DNA of 64,000 bases from 2-01-FULL-33-17 sp964474375 (GCA_964474375.1 CAYYSG010000001.1:1-64000); one strand, 5' to 3'. Numbered from the stretch's first letter, positions 1 through 7,737 are shown. The notes: generated by a model not told the origin, from the sequence alone. Numbers and translations are program-made.

Positions 1-242
1 GTAAGCTAATGCACAAATCTATGTTAGCTGTATTAAAAAGAGGAATAGACTTTGGTGGGGATTCTATGAGCGACTACCGCAACATTTACGGCGAACGTGG
101 TGAGTTCCAAAACAAACACAATGCATATAGAAAAACCGGTGAGAAATGTAACAAAAAAGGCTGCACTGGTACAATAGAGCGCCAAGTTATTGGTGGACGT
201 AGTTCGCATTACTGCCCTACCCACCAAAAACTATACAAATAG
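1..242 (+). CDS. mutM: Formamidopyrimidine-DNA glycosylase, C-terminal fragment (cut by window edge)
   Basis: This is the C-terminal end of a base-excision-repair glycosylase that removes oxidised purines. The frame is already open at base 3, so the gene begins before the window. What remains is the end of the helix-two-turns-helix domain (GGDSMSDYRN, a family hallmark) and the zinc finger that contacts DNA (KCNKKGC, then GGRSSHYCPTHQ). The zinc ligands read Cys-x4-Cys and Cys-x2-His, so the fourth ligand is His rather than the usual Cys. The hairpin of family type (TIERQVIGGR) is intact. The catalytic N-terminal Pro-Glu is outside the window and cannot be judged. Confidence 0.88.
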   Translation, partial: KLMHKSMLAVLKRGIDFGGDSMSDYRNIYGERGEFQNKHNAYRKTGEKCNKKGCTGTIERQVIGGRSSHYCPTHQKLYK

Positions 243-314
243 AGTTTGCTTTAAAATACAGAAGGAGTACAATTTAAACAAATAGTATTTTTCATTTTTT
301 ATTTTGTTTGGAGG

Positions 315-347
315 CATTAGCGTGGGGCGCGATACCCCATGCTAATG
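315..347. other. Long intergenic hairpin
   Basis: The arms at 315-327 and 335-347 pair over 13 positions, with one G-T wobble, around a 7-nt loop. The stem is GC-rich at its top and stands out in an AT-rich spacer. A run of four T follows, so it could be a terminator for the mutM transcript. It lies about 70 nt after the stop codon, and a better terminator follows at 404-445. Confidence 0.45.
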
Positions 348-403
348 TTTTCAAAATTAAAACGATTTCGAGCTGTACTTTTTAAAGTACTTTGTTAATA
401 TAA

Positions 404-445
404 CTCTCTCTTTTGGTGCAAAAACCAAAAGAGAGTTTTTTATTT
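404..445 (+). terminator. Intrinsic terminator
   Basis: An 11-bp stem (406-416 with 425-435) is followed by TTTTTTATTTT on the plus strand. The minus-strand gene that ends at 440 overlaps the T-run. The minus-strand reading lacks a good U-tract, so the plus direction is favoured. Confidence 0.65.
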
Positions 446-940
446 TATTAAACCAGCTAAAGCTATACCTGTGGCAACAGATACATTCAAAGATTCCTTT
501 ATTCCATGCATTGGTATTTCGATTATTTTGTCACATTTAGAAAGAGTAGATTTACTAACACCAGTAACTTCATTCCCTACTATTAGAGCTATTGGTTTAT
601 CTATTTTTAAATCTCTATAGTCTATAGAATTACTAGCTTGCTCCAAAGCAACCACAAACACCCCATTAGTTTTTAGCTTTTTTATCAAAGGAGCGATTGT
701 TTTGCAAGATTCATAAGGCACACTAAGTTCAGCGCCTAGTGCTGTTTTTGCTATTTTGCTATCTGGGCGACCAAATTTGTCTATTGGACTCGGAGTATAG
801 CCAACCAAGTATATTTTTTCTACACCCAAGGCGTCCGCCGTCCGAAAGAAAGAACCGACGTTTTCGCTACTGCGTACGTTCTCGACGATTAGACTTACAG
901 GGTTGATTTTTACCTTATTCCGTGGTATCTTCATAAACAT
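440..940 (-). CDS. SpoU/TrmH-family RNA 2'-O-methyltransferase
   Basis: This is a SAM-dependent 2'-O-ribose methyltransferase of the trefoil-knot (SPOUT) class, acting on tRNA or rRNA in the cytoplasm. Motif 1 is seen as NVRSSENVGSFFRTADALG near residues 20-39, motif 2 as LIVGNEVTGVS near 118-128, and motif 3 as IPMHGIKESLNVSVATGIAL near 141-160. At 166 residues it is a catalytic-domain-only form, without the N-terminal RNA-binding domain of longer TrmH or RlmB proteins. The substrate cannot be told from the sequence. A second in-frame ATG lies two codons downstream (base 934), so the start is uncertain by two residues. Confidence 0.88.
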   Translation of the reverse strand: MFMKIPRNKVKINPVSLIVENVRSSENVGSFFRTADALGVEKIYLVGYTPSPIDKFGRPDSKIAKTALGAELSVPYESCKTIAPLIKKLKTNGVFVVALEQASNSIDYRDLKIDKPIALIVGNEVTGVSKSTLSKCDKIIEIPMHGIKESLNVSVATGIALAGLIK

Positions 941-972
941 AGCCTAACATAATTTTTTATTTTAGCTATGTC

Positions 973-1045
973 CCCCTTGTAGCTCAGTCGGTAGAGCAGC
1001 TCCCTTTTAAGGAGATGGTCGTAGGTTCGATTCCTACCGAGGGGA
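973..1045 (+). tRNA. tRNA-Lys (anticodon UUU)
   Basis: The cloverleaf folds by eye. Acceptor CCCCTTG pairs with CGAGGGG (one T-G pair), and the D stem is GCTC/GAGC. The anticodon stem CTCC/GGAG carries loop CTTTTAA, giving anticodon TTT. The T arm is GTAGG-TTCGATT-CCTAC. The discriminator is A, and CCA is not encoded, so it must be added after transcription. A terminator follows at once. Confidence 0.95.
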
Positions 1046-1052
1046 CGCGTAG

Positions 1053-1085
1053 AAAAAAGAGTCCGCTTAACAGCGGCCTTTTTTC
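1053..1085 (+). terminator. Terminator of the tRNA-Lys transcript
   Basis: Stem CCGCT/AGCGG (1063-1067 with 1072-1076), flanked by an A-run and followed by CCTTTTTT. It sits 8 nt after the tRNA. Confidence 0.75.
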
Positions 1086-1302
1086 TTGCGTCCCCTCGAG
1101 CATCCAAACTGCTTTGGATGCGTGTAGGATATCGAAAGCGTAGGCATGCTCCGAATTTAAATAAATGAGGAGACGCCGAGCACGCGCCGTCAGCGCGATT
1201 CCTAAGAAACAGATTTATGTGTGACCAAATAAAAAAAGAACGATTCCGAATACACCGAAAAGGCATACTGTTCGTGTAACGAAAAATTCCTCTTTTTCAT
1301 GC
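1086..1302. other. Gene-free spacer with hairpins
   Basis: No convincing coding frame is present. The stretch holds a 9-bp perfect hairpin (1100-1108 with 1113-1121, loop CTGC) and a GC-rich segment around 1172-1200 with a short palindrome (CGCGC/GCGCG). The local GC content is well above that of neighbouring spacers. It could hold a small structured RNA or a degraded repeat; I cannot assign it. Confidence 0.3.
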
Positions 1303-1308
1303 TATAAT
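1303..1308 (+). promoter_or_regulatory. -10 box, leaderless type
   Basis: TATAAT preceded by TGC (extended -10), ending 6 nt before the ATG at 1315. The expected transcription start is therefore at or within a base of the A of ATG. There is no Shine-Dalgarno sequence. Confidence 0.75.
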
Positions 1309-1314
1309 ACCCCT

Positions 1315-1779
1315 ATGAAAAAAGTACAAATATTTATATTGACAGTTGTAGCTATTATTGTATTAATAGTCGTTTTAGCTGTAGCTAGTAGTAAAGAAGA
1401 AGCAAAAAAGCAAAACCCTACTAGACTATCCGCGCTCGACAAAGTAGCTCAATGTCTTAGTGACCAAGAAGCCAAGTTCTATGGCGCATCATGGTGCCCA
1501 CACTGTGCTAACCAAAAAGCTCTTTTTATGAAATCAGTTAAAAAGGTTCCTTATATAGAATGTTCTACTGGTGGCGCTGGTTCACCCCAAACACAAGTTT
1601 GTATTGATGCCGAAATCCAAAGCTACCCTACTTGGGTATTTGCTGACGGCGAAAGACTAACAGCAGAAGTCGCTCCTATCGACCTAGCTAGTAAAGTCAG
1701 CTGCAGCCTAACCGAAGAAGAAACAGCGGAACTAAATCTACAAAAAACAGAATATTTAGAAGAAGTAAGTAGTAGATAA
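1315..1779 (+). CDS. Membrane-anchored thioredoxin-fold protein (DsbA-like)
   Basis: This is a thiol-disulfide protein anchored outside the membrane by one N-terminal helix (about residues 4-24). The redox motif CPHC sits in YGASWCPHCANQK near residues 57-69, and a cis-Pro motif follows in YPTWVF near 103-108. Three further cysteines (in VAQC, YIECS and QVCID) lie around the fold. At 154 residues it matches the short thioredoxin-like partners found next to VKOR or DsbB oxidases. The next gene starts 1 nt downstream and encodes a DsbB-type oxidase, so the pair probably forms an oxidative folding system for secreted, cysteine-rich surface proteins. The TATAAT box 6 nt upstream of ATG supports this start. 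Confidence 0.85.
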   Translation: MKKVQIFILTVVAIIVLIVVLAVASSKEEAKKQNPTRLSALDKVAQCLSDQEAKFYGASWCPHCANQKALFMKSVKKVPYIECSTGGAGSPQTQVCIDAEIQSYPTWVFADGERLTAEVAPIDLASKVSCSLTEEETAELNLQKTEYLEEVSSR

Positions 1780-1780
1780 T

Positions 1781-2311
1781 ATGGTTTTAAAATACATTGT
1801 TGACCATACGTATAGTCTTGGCATACTAGCTGTACTATTCATCTCCATCATTACACTACTAGCTTTGGCATTTTTCCATAACGAAAAGAATGCTTGGCTA
1901 AATTATGTAAAAAACAACGCCCTGTCTTTATACATTACACTGTTAATAACAGCTTCGTTTGGTAGTTTGTTCTATTCCGAAATCGCAGACTATACTCCGT
2001 GCAAACTGTGCTGGTGGCAACGTATATTTATATTCCCACAAATCCTGATTGCTTTTGTAGCCAAAAGTAAAAAAGAAAGTCCTTGGCACTATTTGTCATG
2101 GATGACCGGGTTTGCAATGTTCTTCTCATTGGTACACAACTGGGTATACTACTTCGGCAAAGAGAATTCCGTTACTTGTGATGCAGCCGCTAGTTGTAAA
2201 GCATTCTACATATACCTGTACGACATAGTAACTATTCCATTTATGGCATTAGGGTTACTGGTATCGCTAACCACTATTATGCTGGTGCGCAAATTCTACA
2301 AAGGTAACTAA
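1781..2311 (+). CDS. DsbB-family disulfide bond formation membrane protein
   Basis: This integral membrane quinone-linked oxidase would re-oxidise the DsbA-like protein encoded just upstream. About four to five hydrophobic helices are visible (near residues 10-32, 45-62, 74-92, 105-122 and 145-168). The first catalytic pair is in TPCKLCWWQRI near residues 72-82, a signature of DsbB/BdbC. The second pair is in VTCDAAASCKAF near 130-141. Translation is probably coupled, with one base between stop and start. The length (176) is normal for the family. A strong terminator follows, closing a two-gene operon. Confidence 0.88.
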   Translation: MVLKYIVDHTYSLGILAVLFISIITLLALAFFHNEKNAWLNYVKNNALSLYITLLITASFGSLFYSEIADYTPCKLCWWQRIFIFPQILIAFVAKSKKESPWHYLSWMTGFAMFFSLVHNWVYYFGKENSVTCDAAASCKAFYIYLYDIVTIPFMALGLLVSLTTIMLVRKFYKGN

Positions 2312-2314
2312 CAC

Positions 2315-2340
2315 AAAACCCCTTATATATAAGGGGTTTT
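2315..2340 (+). terminator. Terminator of the DsbA/DsbB pair
   Basis: Near-perfect hairpin of CCCCTTATA/TATAAGGGG type flanked by AAAA and TTTT. It is symmetrical, so it may work in both directions. Confidence 0.8.
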
Positions 2341-2372
2341 GTTATGCTATACTATATAAAAATCTTACTCTT

Positions 2373-2954
2373 ATGAAAATATTATATACATTCCTGGCTA
2401 TGGTATTTATTAATACCTTATTTTCCCAAAACAAAAAGTCTTCCGAAATCCGGGTCAACCAGAACGGTTCTGCTGTAAACGAAATCTTTGTTTTTGCCCA
2501 AGCCGAAAAAAAGATTTACAAGAATTTTGGAATTTGGGGTTTCGGATATTACGAAGACAATACCAATATCAAAATCCAAGAACTAGTCTTAGGGCCATGT
2601 TTTATGAATAAGTTCCTGACACTCGGCGCTGGCTACGGCTACGAATTTATAGAAAAGATTCCCGTGTATTCACTATACACACGAATATCTTTTACTAAAT
2701 ACAATTTTACCGGATACTACGAAACCAGCGAATCCTGGTACTGGTATTATGCCGAGGCTAATCATAAAATTAAAAAATTTTTAGACATGGGTATTTATAC
2801 CCAAGCCGGAATTGGTACCGGAATCCAAACTAAAATTTACCCTAGTAAAAAAAGCCTGTCTTCTTTTACTGTTGGACTAGGCTACCGCACCAGTACTCTG
2901 ATAAACGGAAACAGTAACATCCTACCTAAATTCTCTTTGAATTTAATTCTTTGA
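2373..2954 (+). CDS. Secreted protein with predicted beta-barrel-like pattern, possibly imported
   Basis: I do not recognise a named family. The 193-residue protein has a short signal peptide ending near LFSQ (about residue 19). After it come alternating aromatic and glycine-rich stretches (FGIWGFGYY, TLGAGYGYEF, YNFTGYYET, SFTVGLGYRT). It ends in a hydrophobic SLNLIL, a pattern seen in outer-membrane or porin-like proteins of diderms such as Bacteroidota. That would be odd for a Patescibacterium, which lacks a conventional outer membrane. The gene stands alone between terminators. Its nearest TATACT/TATAAA boxes are 12-19 nt upstream of ATG, unlike the 6-nt rule of its neighbours. Recent transfer is inferred, not proven. 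Confidence 0.5.
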   Translation: MKILYTFLAMVFINTLFSQNKKSSEIRVNQNGSAVNEIFVFAQAEKKIYKNFGIWGFGYYEDNTNIKIQELVLGPCFMNKFLTLGAGYGYEFIEKIPVYSLYTRISFTKYNFTGYYETSESWYWYYAEANHKIKKFLDMGIYTQAGIGTGIQTKIYPSKKSLSSFTVGLGYRTSTLINGNSNILPKFSLNLIL

Positions 2955-2970
2955 GTATATAAACTTATTC

Positions 2971-2996
2971 AAAAGGCCGAATAATGTTCGGCCTTT
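2971..2996. terminator. Bidirectional terminator
   Basis: Stem AAAAGGCCGAA/TTCGGCCTTTT with a 4-nt loop between two convergent genes. It provides U-tracts in both directions. Confidence 0.85.
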
Positions 2997-3001
2997 TATT
3001 T

Positions 3002-3694
3002 TTACATATTCAATATTAATTTTTCTAAATGGTATTCCATTTCGTCCCCTGGCTTGATTCCAAAGAGCATATCGGAATAAAATTTTTCTGGCTCGCCCGG
3101 CTTCCAGTTATTACTGACAGACTTTGTTTTGCTATATACAAAAGGCGCAATTCCGAGACTCCCAGCTGACTCTTTCGGGTATTTTACTACCAGTACCAAT
3201 GTCTTGATAGCCCAAATGAATCGCCCTAGCAAGGCTTCGGCGCTTTCCCCGGCATCTATTTCCTTGCGGTACAAGACCCAAACATTTTTCTTGTCTTTCT
3301 TAAGAAGAGCATCCGTAATAAGAAAAGGATTTGATTTTTCTTTAGGGTCTGCCTTTAATACAGTTACGGTTCCTTTGTTTGATTCAAATTCTTTTTCGGT
3401 TTCCCTGTTTACATCATCCTCGCAAAATATAAACACATTTTGTGATTGGGCTAGTTTGGATAAAACTGGCAAAACTTCATCACGATATTGGTTAACCAAT
3501 GACTCGATAACATACACAGTAGTACCGCCAAAAAGTGAGCTACCTTCGGCCCTATAAGTTAAATCCTTCGCAGTTATTGTTTCGGCGGTGTGGTATTCAA
3601 TACTCGGTTTTTCCTTTTTAGAAAAAAGAGACACTATGGAACTAGTCTCTTTTTTGACCATATTGTAATCCTTACCTACTACCAAGTACAGCAT
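3002..3694 (-). CDS. holA: DNA polymerase III delta subunit-like protein (clamp loader)
   Basis: This is probably the delta subunit that opens the sliding clamp during replication. Recognition rests on the N-terminal MLYLVVGKDYNM, the segment EGSSLFGGTTVYVIE near residues 50-64 (typical of HolA), and the central LLGRFIWAIKTLVLV near 155-170. It is short (230 residues against about 330-340), and its C-terminal domain appears reduced. The gene lies in a minus-strand run. Its start codon is 1 nt past the stop of the upstream methyltransferase gene, which suggests co-transcription. Divergence is high, so the assignment is moderate; no other replication family fits better. Confidence 0.65.
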   Translation of the reverse strand: MLYLVVGKDYNMVKKETSSIVSLFSKKEKPSIEYHTAETITAKDLTYRAEGSSLFGGTTVYVIESLVNQYRDEVLPVLSKLAQSQNVFIFCEDDVNRETEKEFESNKGTVTVLKADPKEKSNPFLITDALLKKDKKNVWVLYRKEIDAGESAEALLGRFIWAIKTLVLVVKYPKESAGSLGIAPFVYSKTKSVSNNWKPGEPEKFYSDMLFGIKPGDEMEYHLEKLILNM

Positions 3695-3695
3695 G

Positions 3696-4178
3696 TTATA
3701 TGACGCGTCTTACTTTTTTCATATAGTCTAGGTATATTTGACCATATTTTTTTACATGACGACGTTCTTCTTTTTCCATAAAAGTAAAAACAGATAGAAC
3801 AAAAGCTGTAATAGATGTTATCAGAATAGACGCCGAATCAGTTACAAGCCCTGCACCAACCATAAGTATAAAAATTCCGAAATAAGTAGGATGGCGTGAA
3901 TATTTATAAGGTCCTACTGTAAAATCCCTAGTGCCATCTTGTTTAAGTACAGGCTTTTTGTTTACACTTTGCGCCCAATGTATCCACAAACTAGCTATGA
4001 ATATCATGAACAAACCTACTGGATATAGTTCAGATACACCAATTCTGACTTTGATTACCAAGTCCAAAACTAGCCCAATAATAAAAGCAAAGAAAAACAA
4101 AGAGTAAGACTTGGAAAGTATTACCTGAATGTCCCCGCTGGGTCTATATACATTTGTTTCTTCGATTGGTGTAGACAT
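3696..4178 (-). CDS. Isoprenylcysteine/phospholipid methyltransferase-family membrane protein
   Basis: This is an integral membrane SAM-dependent methyltransferase of the ICMT/PEMT fold. About four helices are visible. The conserved C-terminal half carries GPYKYSRHPTYFGIFI near residues 89-104 and EERRHVKKYGQIYLDY near 137-152, the family's SAM and substrate signature (RHP...EE...Y..Y). In bacteria such proteins methylate lipids or small molecules; the substrate here is unknown. It precedes holA by 1 nt. A possible TATCTT -10 box lies 6 nt before the ATG. Confidence 0.8.
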   Translation of the reverse strand: MSTPIEETNVYRPSGDIQVILSKSYSLFFFAFIIGLVLDLVIKVRIGVSELYPVGLFMIFIASLWIHWAQSVNKKPVLKQDGTRDFTVGPYKYSRHPTYFGIFILMVGAGLVTDSASILITSITAFVLSVFTFMEKEERRHVKKYGQIYLDYMKKVRRVI

Positions 4179-4222
4179 AATATAAAGATATCCTGTGTAT
4201 TAACTACACACTAATAACACTA

Positions 4223-6646
4223 TTATACCATTTCGCCCCAGTTTTTTCCAGTATGCATATCGGTCAATATTGGCACTGGTAGCTTACCGTCCAGGAATTT
4301 TGGGTCAATATCCTGCTCCATTATGGTGCGGATTTTAGATGAAGCACTGTCCACCATATCATCCCGAATTTCAAACACGAGTTCATCGTGGATTTGTAGT
4401 ATTGGGAATAAAAAGTCTTCCATTTTTTCTTTGTTTATCATATCCCAAATATTCTTCATGGCTATCCGTATCAGGTCAGCCGTAGCAGTGCCCTGTATTG
4501 GTGCATTACCTGCCATTCTCTCAGCCATAGCCCGCAGGAACGGAATATTAGACTTGATACCCTGCACATACCTACGGCGTCCGAACAATGTTTCGGTGTA
4601 GCCATTTTTCCTAGCAAAGACTAATACATTTTCTAAATACTGCGCGACTTTAGGGAAACGCGTAAAATATGTATCAATAACTTCTTTGGCTTCATTACGC
4701 GATATCCCCATTTCCTTGCCCAAAGCAGTAGCCCCCATTCCGTACAAAATACCAAAGTTTATAACCTTGGCATGACGACGCATGTCTTTGCTGACTTCGT
4801 TTGGCTTTACGTTGTATATCCGTGACGCGACTTCACTATGAATATCCTGACCTTTGTTGAATACTTCGAGCAGTACTGGATCCTGAGCCAGTAGCGCCAC
4901 TACTCTTAGTTCAATTTGTGAATAATCAAAAGCCGCCAGTGTGAACCCCGGTCTAGCCACAAAAGCTTTACGCAATTCCCTGCCAGTTTCGCCTTTGATT
5001 GGGATATTTTGCACACTAGGGTTCGTTGAGGCAAATCTACCAGTTACTGCACCTGATGAAATAAATGTCGGATGGAGTTCGTCATTCTCGTCCAGCAGCA
5101 TCAGCCACGCATCAATGTATGTGCTGCGTAATTTTTCAGCTTCACGATATTCGAGCATTTTGTTAACAATAGGATGAATGTCTTTGAATTTATTCAAAGT
5201 ATCAACATCGGTTGAATATAGTCCGTCTTTTCTTTTTTTCAAACCTTTGGTTGGTAGTTCCAAATTTTCAAACAAAACCTGAGATAGTTGTTTCGGTGAA
5301 TTCAAATTAAATTCAACACCGGCGATTTCTAATATTTCCTTTTCAAGATCAGTTAATTTTATTTTTATTCTTTCTGAAAAATCTTCCAGATACTTCCTAT
5401 CCATTCGCATACCGCGCTTGGACATGGCGTTTAGTAGCGGGATTAATGGCTTTTCTACGTTTTCATACAGCCATAGTAATTTGGGTTCTTTTTTGATTCT
5501 TTCGGTTAGCAGCTTATGAGCATCGTCAAAATTCTCACCGCCGGATTCGATCATTATAGTTTCAACGCTTGCGTTAGTATGTTCCGAATTCAGTAGCCAT
5601 AGCATTATTCGAGCTTCTTCTAATTTTTGTGCATCTATATCACCCACAAAAAGTCCTATTGTTTTAGGTTCTGCTTCTTTTTTGTCTTTTGAATTTTTTG
5701 TGTCTTTGGTTTTGGTTGATTTAGATTTAGTTACTTCCATTTTTACATAGTTCGGATCGAACCGGTTCATCATTGTGCGGAATTCATATTTTTTAAAACA
5801 CTTCTCAGCCGTGTCTTTACTGAAAGATTCCTGCCAAGTCTTGTCCGGAATAACTACATCAACTGGGGCATCATTACGAATAGATGCCAGCATTTTGGAA
5901 AATATTGCATTGTCTTCGTTGTCTTTTAGCAGGTTTATTATGCGGTCAGTTACACCAGCTTTTTTAACTTCGTCCTGATTTTTATGTAAAACTTTATACA
6001 AATTTTCAATTGTTTTAAATTTTTGTATTAGAATAGTTGCGGTTTTTTCACCTATACCTGGAACACCGATTATATTGTCCGATGGGTCACCGCGAAGAGC
6101 TTTGTAGTCCTGGATGTAAACTGGTTCGAAGCCAAACCTTTCAACAACTGCATCTTCATTTAGAAGAACAGTATCGGTAATGCCTTTTTTCAGAGTAAAA
6201 ACCCTAATATGGTCATCCTCGATTAATTGCAAAGTATCCATGTCCCCTGACGCAATTATGATGTCATAAGTTTTTTTACCACCAAACTTTTTTGCGATTG
6301 TTCCTATTACGTCATCGGCTTCGAACCCTGGCGCATCATATATCGGAATAGAGAGAGATTCTATAACACCGCGCGATGATATCAGTTGGGTTATCAAATC
6401 ATCGTCGCCTTTTTTACGAGTACCTTTGTATTCCTCGTAGGCCTCGTGCCGAAAAGTCTTACCGGGCAAATCGTAACAAGCAAATATATAGTCGGGTTTT
6501 AATTCGCGAATAATACTGGCCACCATATTACACAACCCATATAGCGCCCCAGTAGGAGTTCCGTCTGAACTACGAAAATCCGGTAATGCATGGTATGCCC
6601 GGTGGATTATAGCGTGTGTGTCCAGTAGTACGATTCGCTTCTGCAT
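4223..6646 (-). CDS. polA: DNA polymerase I
   Basis: This is a repair and Okazaki-fragment polymerase of 807 residues. The N-terminal 5' nuclease (residues 1 to about 290) shows LLDTHAIIHRAYHAL and the Asp-rich metal site (FEADDVIGT, ASGDMDTLQL). The middle region (about 325-390) is too short for a working 3'-5' exonuclease and lacks its acidic motifs. The polymerase domain carries motif A (FDYSQIELR, near 560), motif B (RRHAKVINFGILYG) and motif C (LQIHDELVFE). The start was set at the ATG at 6646: a GTG lies 6 codons upstream, but a TAGAAT box 8 nt before the ATG fits the leaderless pattern. With no proofreading domain visible, replication-type fidelity must come from elsewhere. Confidence 0.95.
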   Translation of the reverse strand: MQKRIVLLDTHAIIHRAYHALPDFRSSDGTPTGALYGLCNMVASIIRELKPDYIFACYDLPGKTFRHEAYEEYKGTRKKGDDDLITQLISSRGVIESLSIPIYDAPGFEADDVIGTIAKKFGGKKTYDIIIASGDMDTLQLIEDDHIRVFTLKKGITDTVLLNEDAVVERFGFEPVYIQDYKALRGDPSDNIIGVPGIGEKTATILIQKFKTIENLYKVLHKNQDEVKKAGVTDRIINLLKDNEDNAIFSKMLASIRNDAPVDVVIPDKTWQESFSKDTAEKCFKKYEFRTMMNRFDPNYVKMEVTKSKSTKTKDTKNSKDKKEAEPKTIGLFVGDIDAQKLEEARIMLWLLNSEHTNASVETIMIESGGENFDDAHKLLTERIKKEPKLLWLYENVEKPLIPLLNAMSKRGMRMDRKYLEDFSERIKIKLTDLEKEILEIAGVEFNLNSPKQLSQVLFENLELPTKGLKKRKDGLYSTDVDTLNKFKDIHPIVNKMLEYREAEKLRSTYIDAWLMLLDENDELHPTFISSGAVTGRFASTNPSVQNIPIKGETGRELRKAFVARPGFTLAAFDYSQIELRVVALLAQDPVLLEVFNKGQDIHSEVASRIYNVKPNEVSKDMRRHAKVINFGILYGMGATALGKEMGISRNEAKEVIDTYFTRFPKVAQYLENVLVFARKNGYTETLFGRRRYVQGIKSNIPFLRAMAERMAGNAPIQGTATADLIRIAMKNIWDMINKEKMEDFLFPILQIHDELVFEIRDDMVDSASSKIRTIMEQDIDPKFLDGKLPVPILTDMHTGKNWGEMV

Positions 6647-6654
6647 ATAAAGCC

Positions 6655-6660
6655 ATTCTA
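6655..6660 (-). promoter_or_regulatory. -10 box of polA
   Basis: TAGAAT on the minus strand, 8 nt upstream of the chosen polA ATG and just after the upstream terminator. Confidence 0.5.
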
Positions 6661-6662
6661 AC

Positions 6663-6689
6663 ACAAAAGCCCCCTATGGGGGCTTTTGT
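6663..6689 (-). terminator. Terminator after the AsnRS-like gene
   Basis: Stem ACAAAAGCCCCC/GGGGGCTTTTGT, 10-12 bp, inside the repeat. It lies between the 6704 gene and polA. Confidence 0.85.
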
Positions 6690-6707
6690 AAAAATGTGAT
6701 TAGTTAT
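6663..6707. repeat. 45-bp direct repeat, copy 1
   Basis: Identical to 7693-7737. It holds a full terminator hairpin (GCCCCC/GGGGGC with an A/T-rich base) plus 18 bp beyond it, including the stop codon of the 6704 gene. The two copies bracket that gene. Confidence 0.97.
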
Positions 6708-7531
6708 TTTGATTTATAGGCATTCATTATACGTGTCATACCTATTCCACCACCAAATCTTGGAAAGAAATCAAATTTTAAAAATTCATTTAGCTCATTT
6801 TGGACCCGTTCTTTACCAAAAAGATCATGTAGCTTTTGAGCATAGCCCCCATTGGAAATAGTCTCGAATCTTTGTTTCATTATCTCGACATCTGTTTCTC
6901 TTTCGGCGCTACCAATCGTTTCCATTCCATACATTATTACATCTATTTTATTTGCATTATCTGTATTTTTTCTCTTCATATTCCAAAACGGACTGGTTGA
7001 TTCTGGAAAATACTCCACAAATGTACATTTGGTAAATTCTTCACACATTTTTGATTCGTGCTCATGATCAAGCTCTTCTACTCCGTAATGATCTGAGAAG
7101 TTCTTATATGTATCATGTTTGAACTCATTTCCGAAACCCATATAATCTAGTAATTCTATTTCTAATTTTCTTAAATCATCAATCGTTCCATGTGACTCAA
7201 ACTCGAACATGGGGAAGATTACATTATGTCTTCCAGGTACAGGACGTGGTTCTTGGCGATAGCTAGTTGAGACACAAAAAACACCAGGTAATTCTGGCTT
7301 TGTTAATAGTTCATATTCGAGCCACATTTGGCCTGTTTGTGGTAATGGCCATATTTCACCATTATAATTATAAGTTGCTACAGTTTCCGGATCTTCACAC
7401 GCTGCTAGAATAGAAAGGCGGTCTTGTGTGTGAACTTCTATAAAACCTTTACTGAGAAAAAATTCTCTTAATTTTTGAACAACTTCATTAAAAAGTTTAA
7501 TATCTTTTGTTGCTATATAATTATTAATCAT
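6704..7531 (-). CDS. Stand-alone class II Asp/Asn-tRNA synthetase-like catalytic domain
   Basis: The 275-residue protein is a class II aminoacyl-tRNA-synthetase catalytic core without the N-terminal anticodon-binding domain of AspRS/AsnRS. Motif 2 is seen as STSYRQEPRPVPGRHNVIF near residues 88-106, followed by MFEFES. Motif 3 is GGGIGMTRIM near 261-270, with Thr where AspRS usually has Asp. Known proteins of this shape include AsnA-type asparagine synthetases and archaeal AsnRS paralogues, so asparagine synthesis or amino-acid activation is plausible. The gene is bracketed by a 45-bp direct repeat and has a terminator-like hairpin just upstream of its ATG. It has no clear leaderless promoter. 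Import is inferred. Confidence 0.65.
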   Translation of the reverse strand: MINNYIATKDIKLFNEVVQKLREFFLSKGFIEVHTQDRLSILAACEDPETVATYNYNGEIWPLPQTGQMWLEYELLTKPELPGVFCVSTSYRQEPRPVPGRHNVIFPMFEFESHGTIDDLRKLEIELLDYMGFGNEFKHDTYKNFSDHYGVEELDHEHESKMCEEFTKCTFVEYFPESTSPFWNMKRKNTDNANKIDVIMYGMETIGSAERETDVEIMKQRFETISNGGYAQKLHDLFGKERVQNELNEFLKFDFFPRFGGGIGMTRIMNAYKSK

Positions 7532-7550
7532 TTTTTTAATTATTAAATAA

Positions 7551-7577
7551 TAAAAAATCCCCCATAAAAATGGGGGA
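7551..7577 (-). terminator. Terminator or attenuator upstream of the AsnRS-like gene
   Basis: Stem CCCCCAT/ATGGGGG followed on the minus strand by ATTTTTTATTATTT. It sits only about 20-30 nt before the ATG at 7531, in the direction of transcription. It could attenuate the gene, or it may be a relic of the insertion. Confidence 0.65.
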
Positions 7578-7692
7578 CGTAAAACATAAAATAAATTTAA
7601 CTAAAAATCTTTTTATGTGTTTACTTAGTATCGACATACTGGAGATAATAATACCAATAATATTTTTATTTAAAAAGTACTTTATCCACATT

Positions 7693-7719
7693 ACAAAAGC
7701 CCCCTATGGGGGCTTTTGT
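7693..7719 (-). terminator. Terminator of the large surface-protein gene
   Basis: Same hairpin as at 6663-6689, 11 nt past the stop codon at 7730. Confidence 0.85.
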
Positions 7720-7737
7720 AAAAATGTGATTAGTTAT
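7693..7737. repeat. 45-bp direct repeat, copy 2
   Basis: Exact copy of 6663-6707, offset by 1030 bp. It covers the last codons and stop of the 7730 gene and its terminator. This copy is probably the original, because it is integral to the end of that gene. Confidence 0.97.

Noticed and set aside
931..1266. 111-codon open frame on the minus strand across the tRNA
   Set aside because: It covers tRNA-Lys and its terminator in antisense, and its protein has no sensible composition. The tRNA is certain.
7682..7690. DnaA box (TTATCCACA) far from dnaA
   Set aside because: A single 9-mer of this kind is expected by chance in an AT-rich genome; there is no cluster or other origin feature around it.
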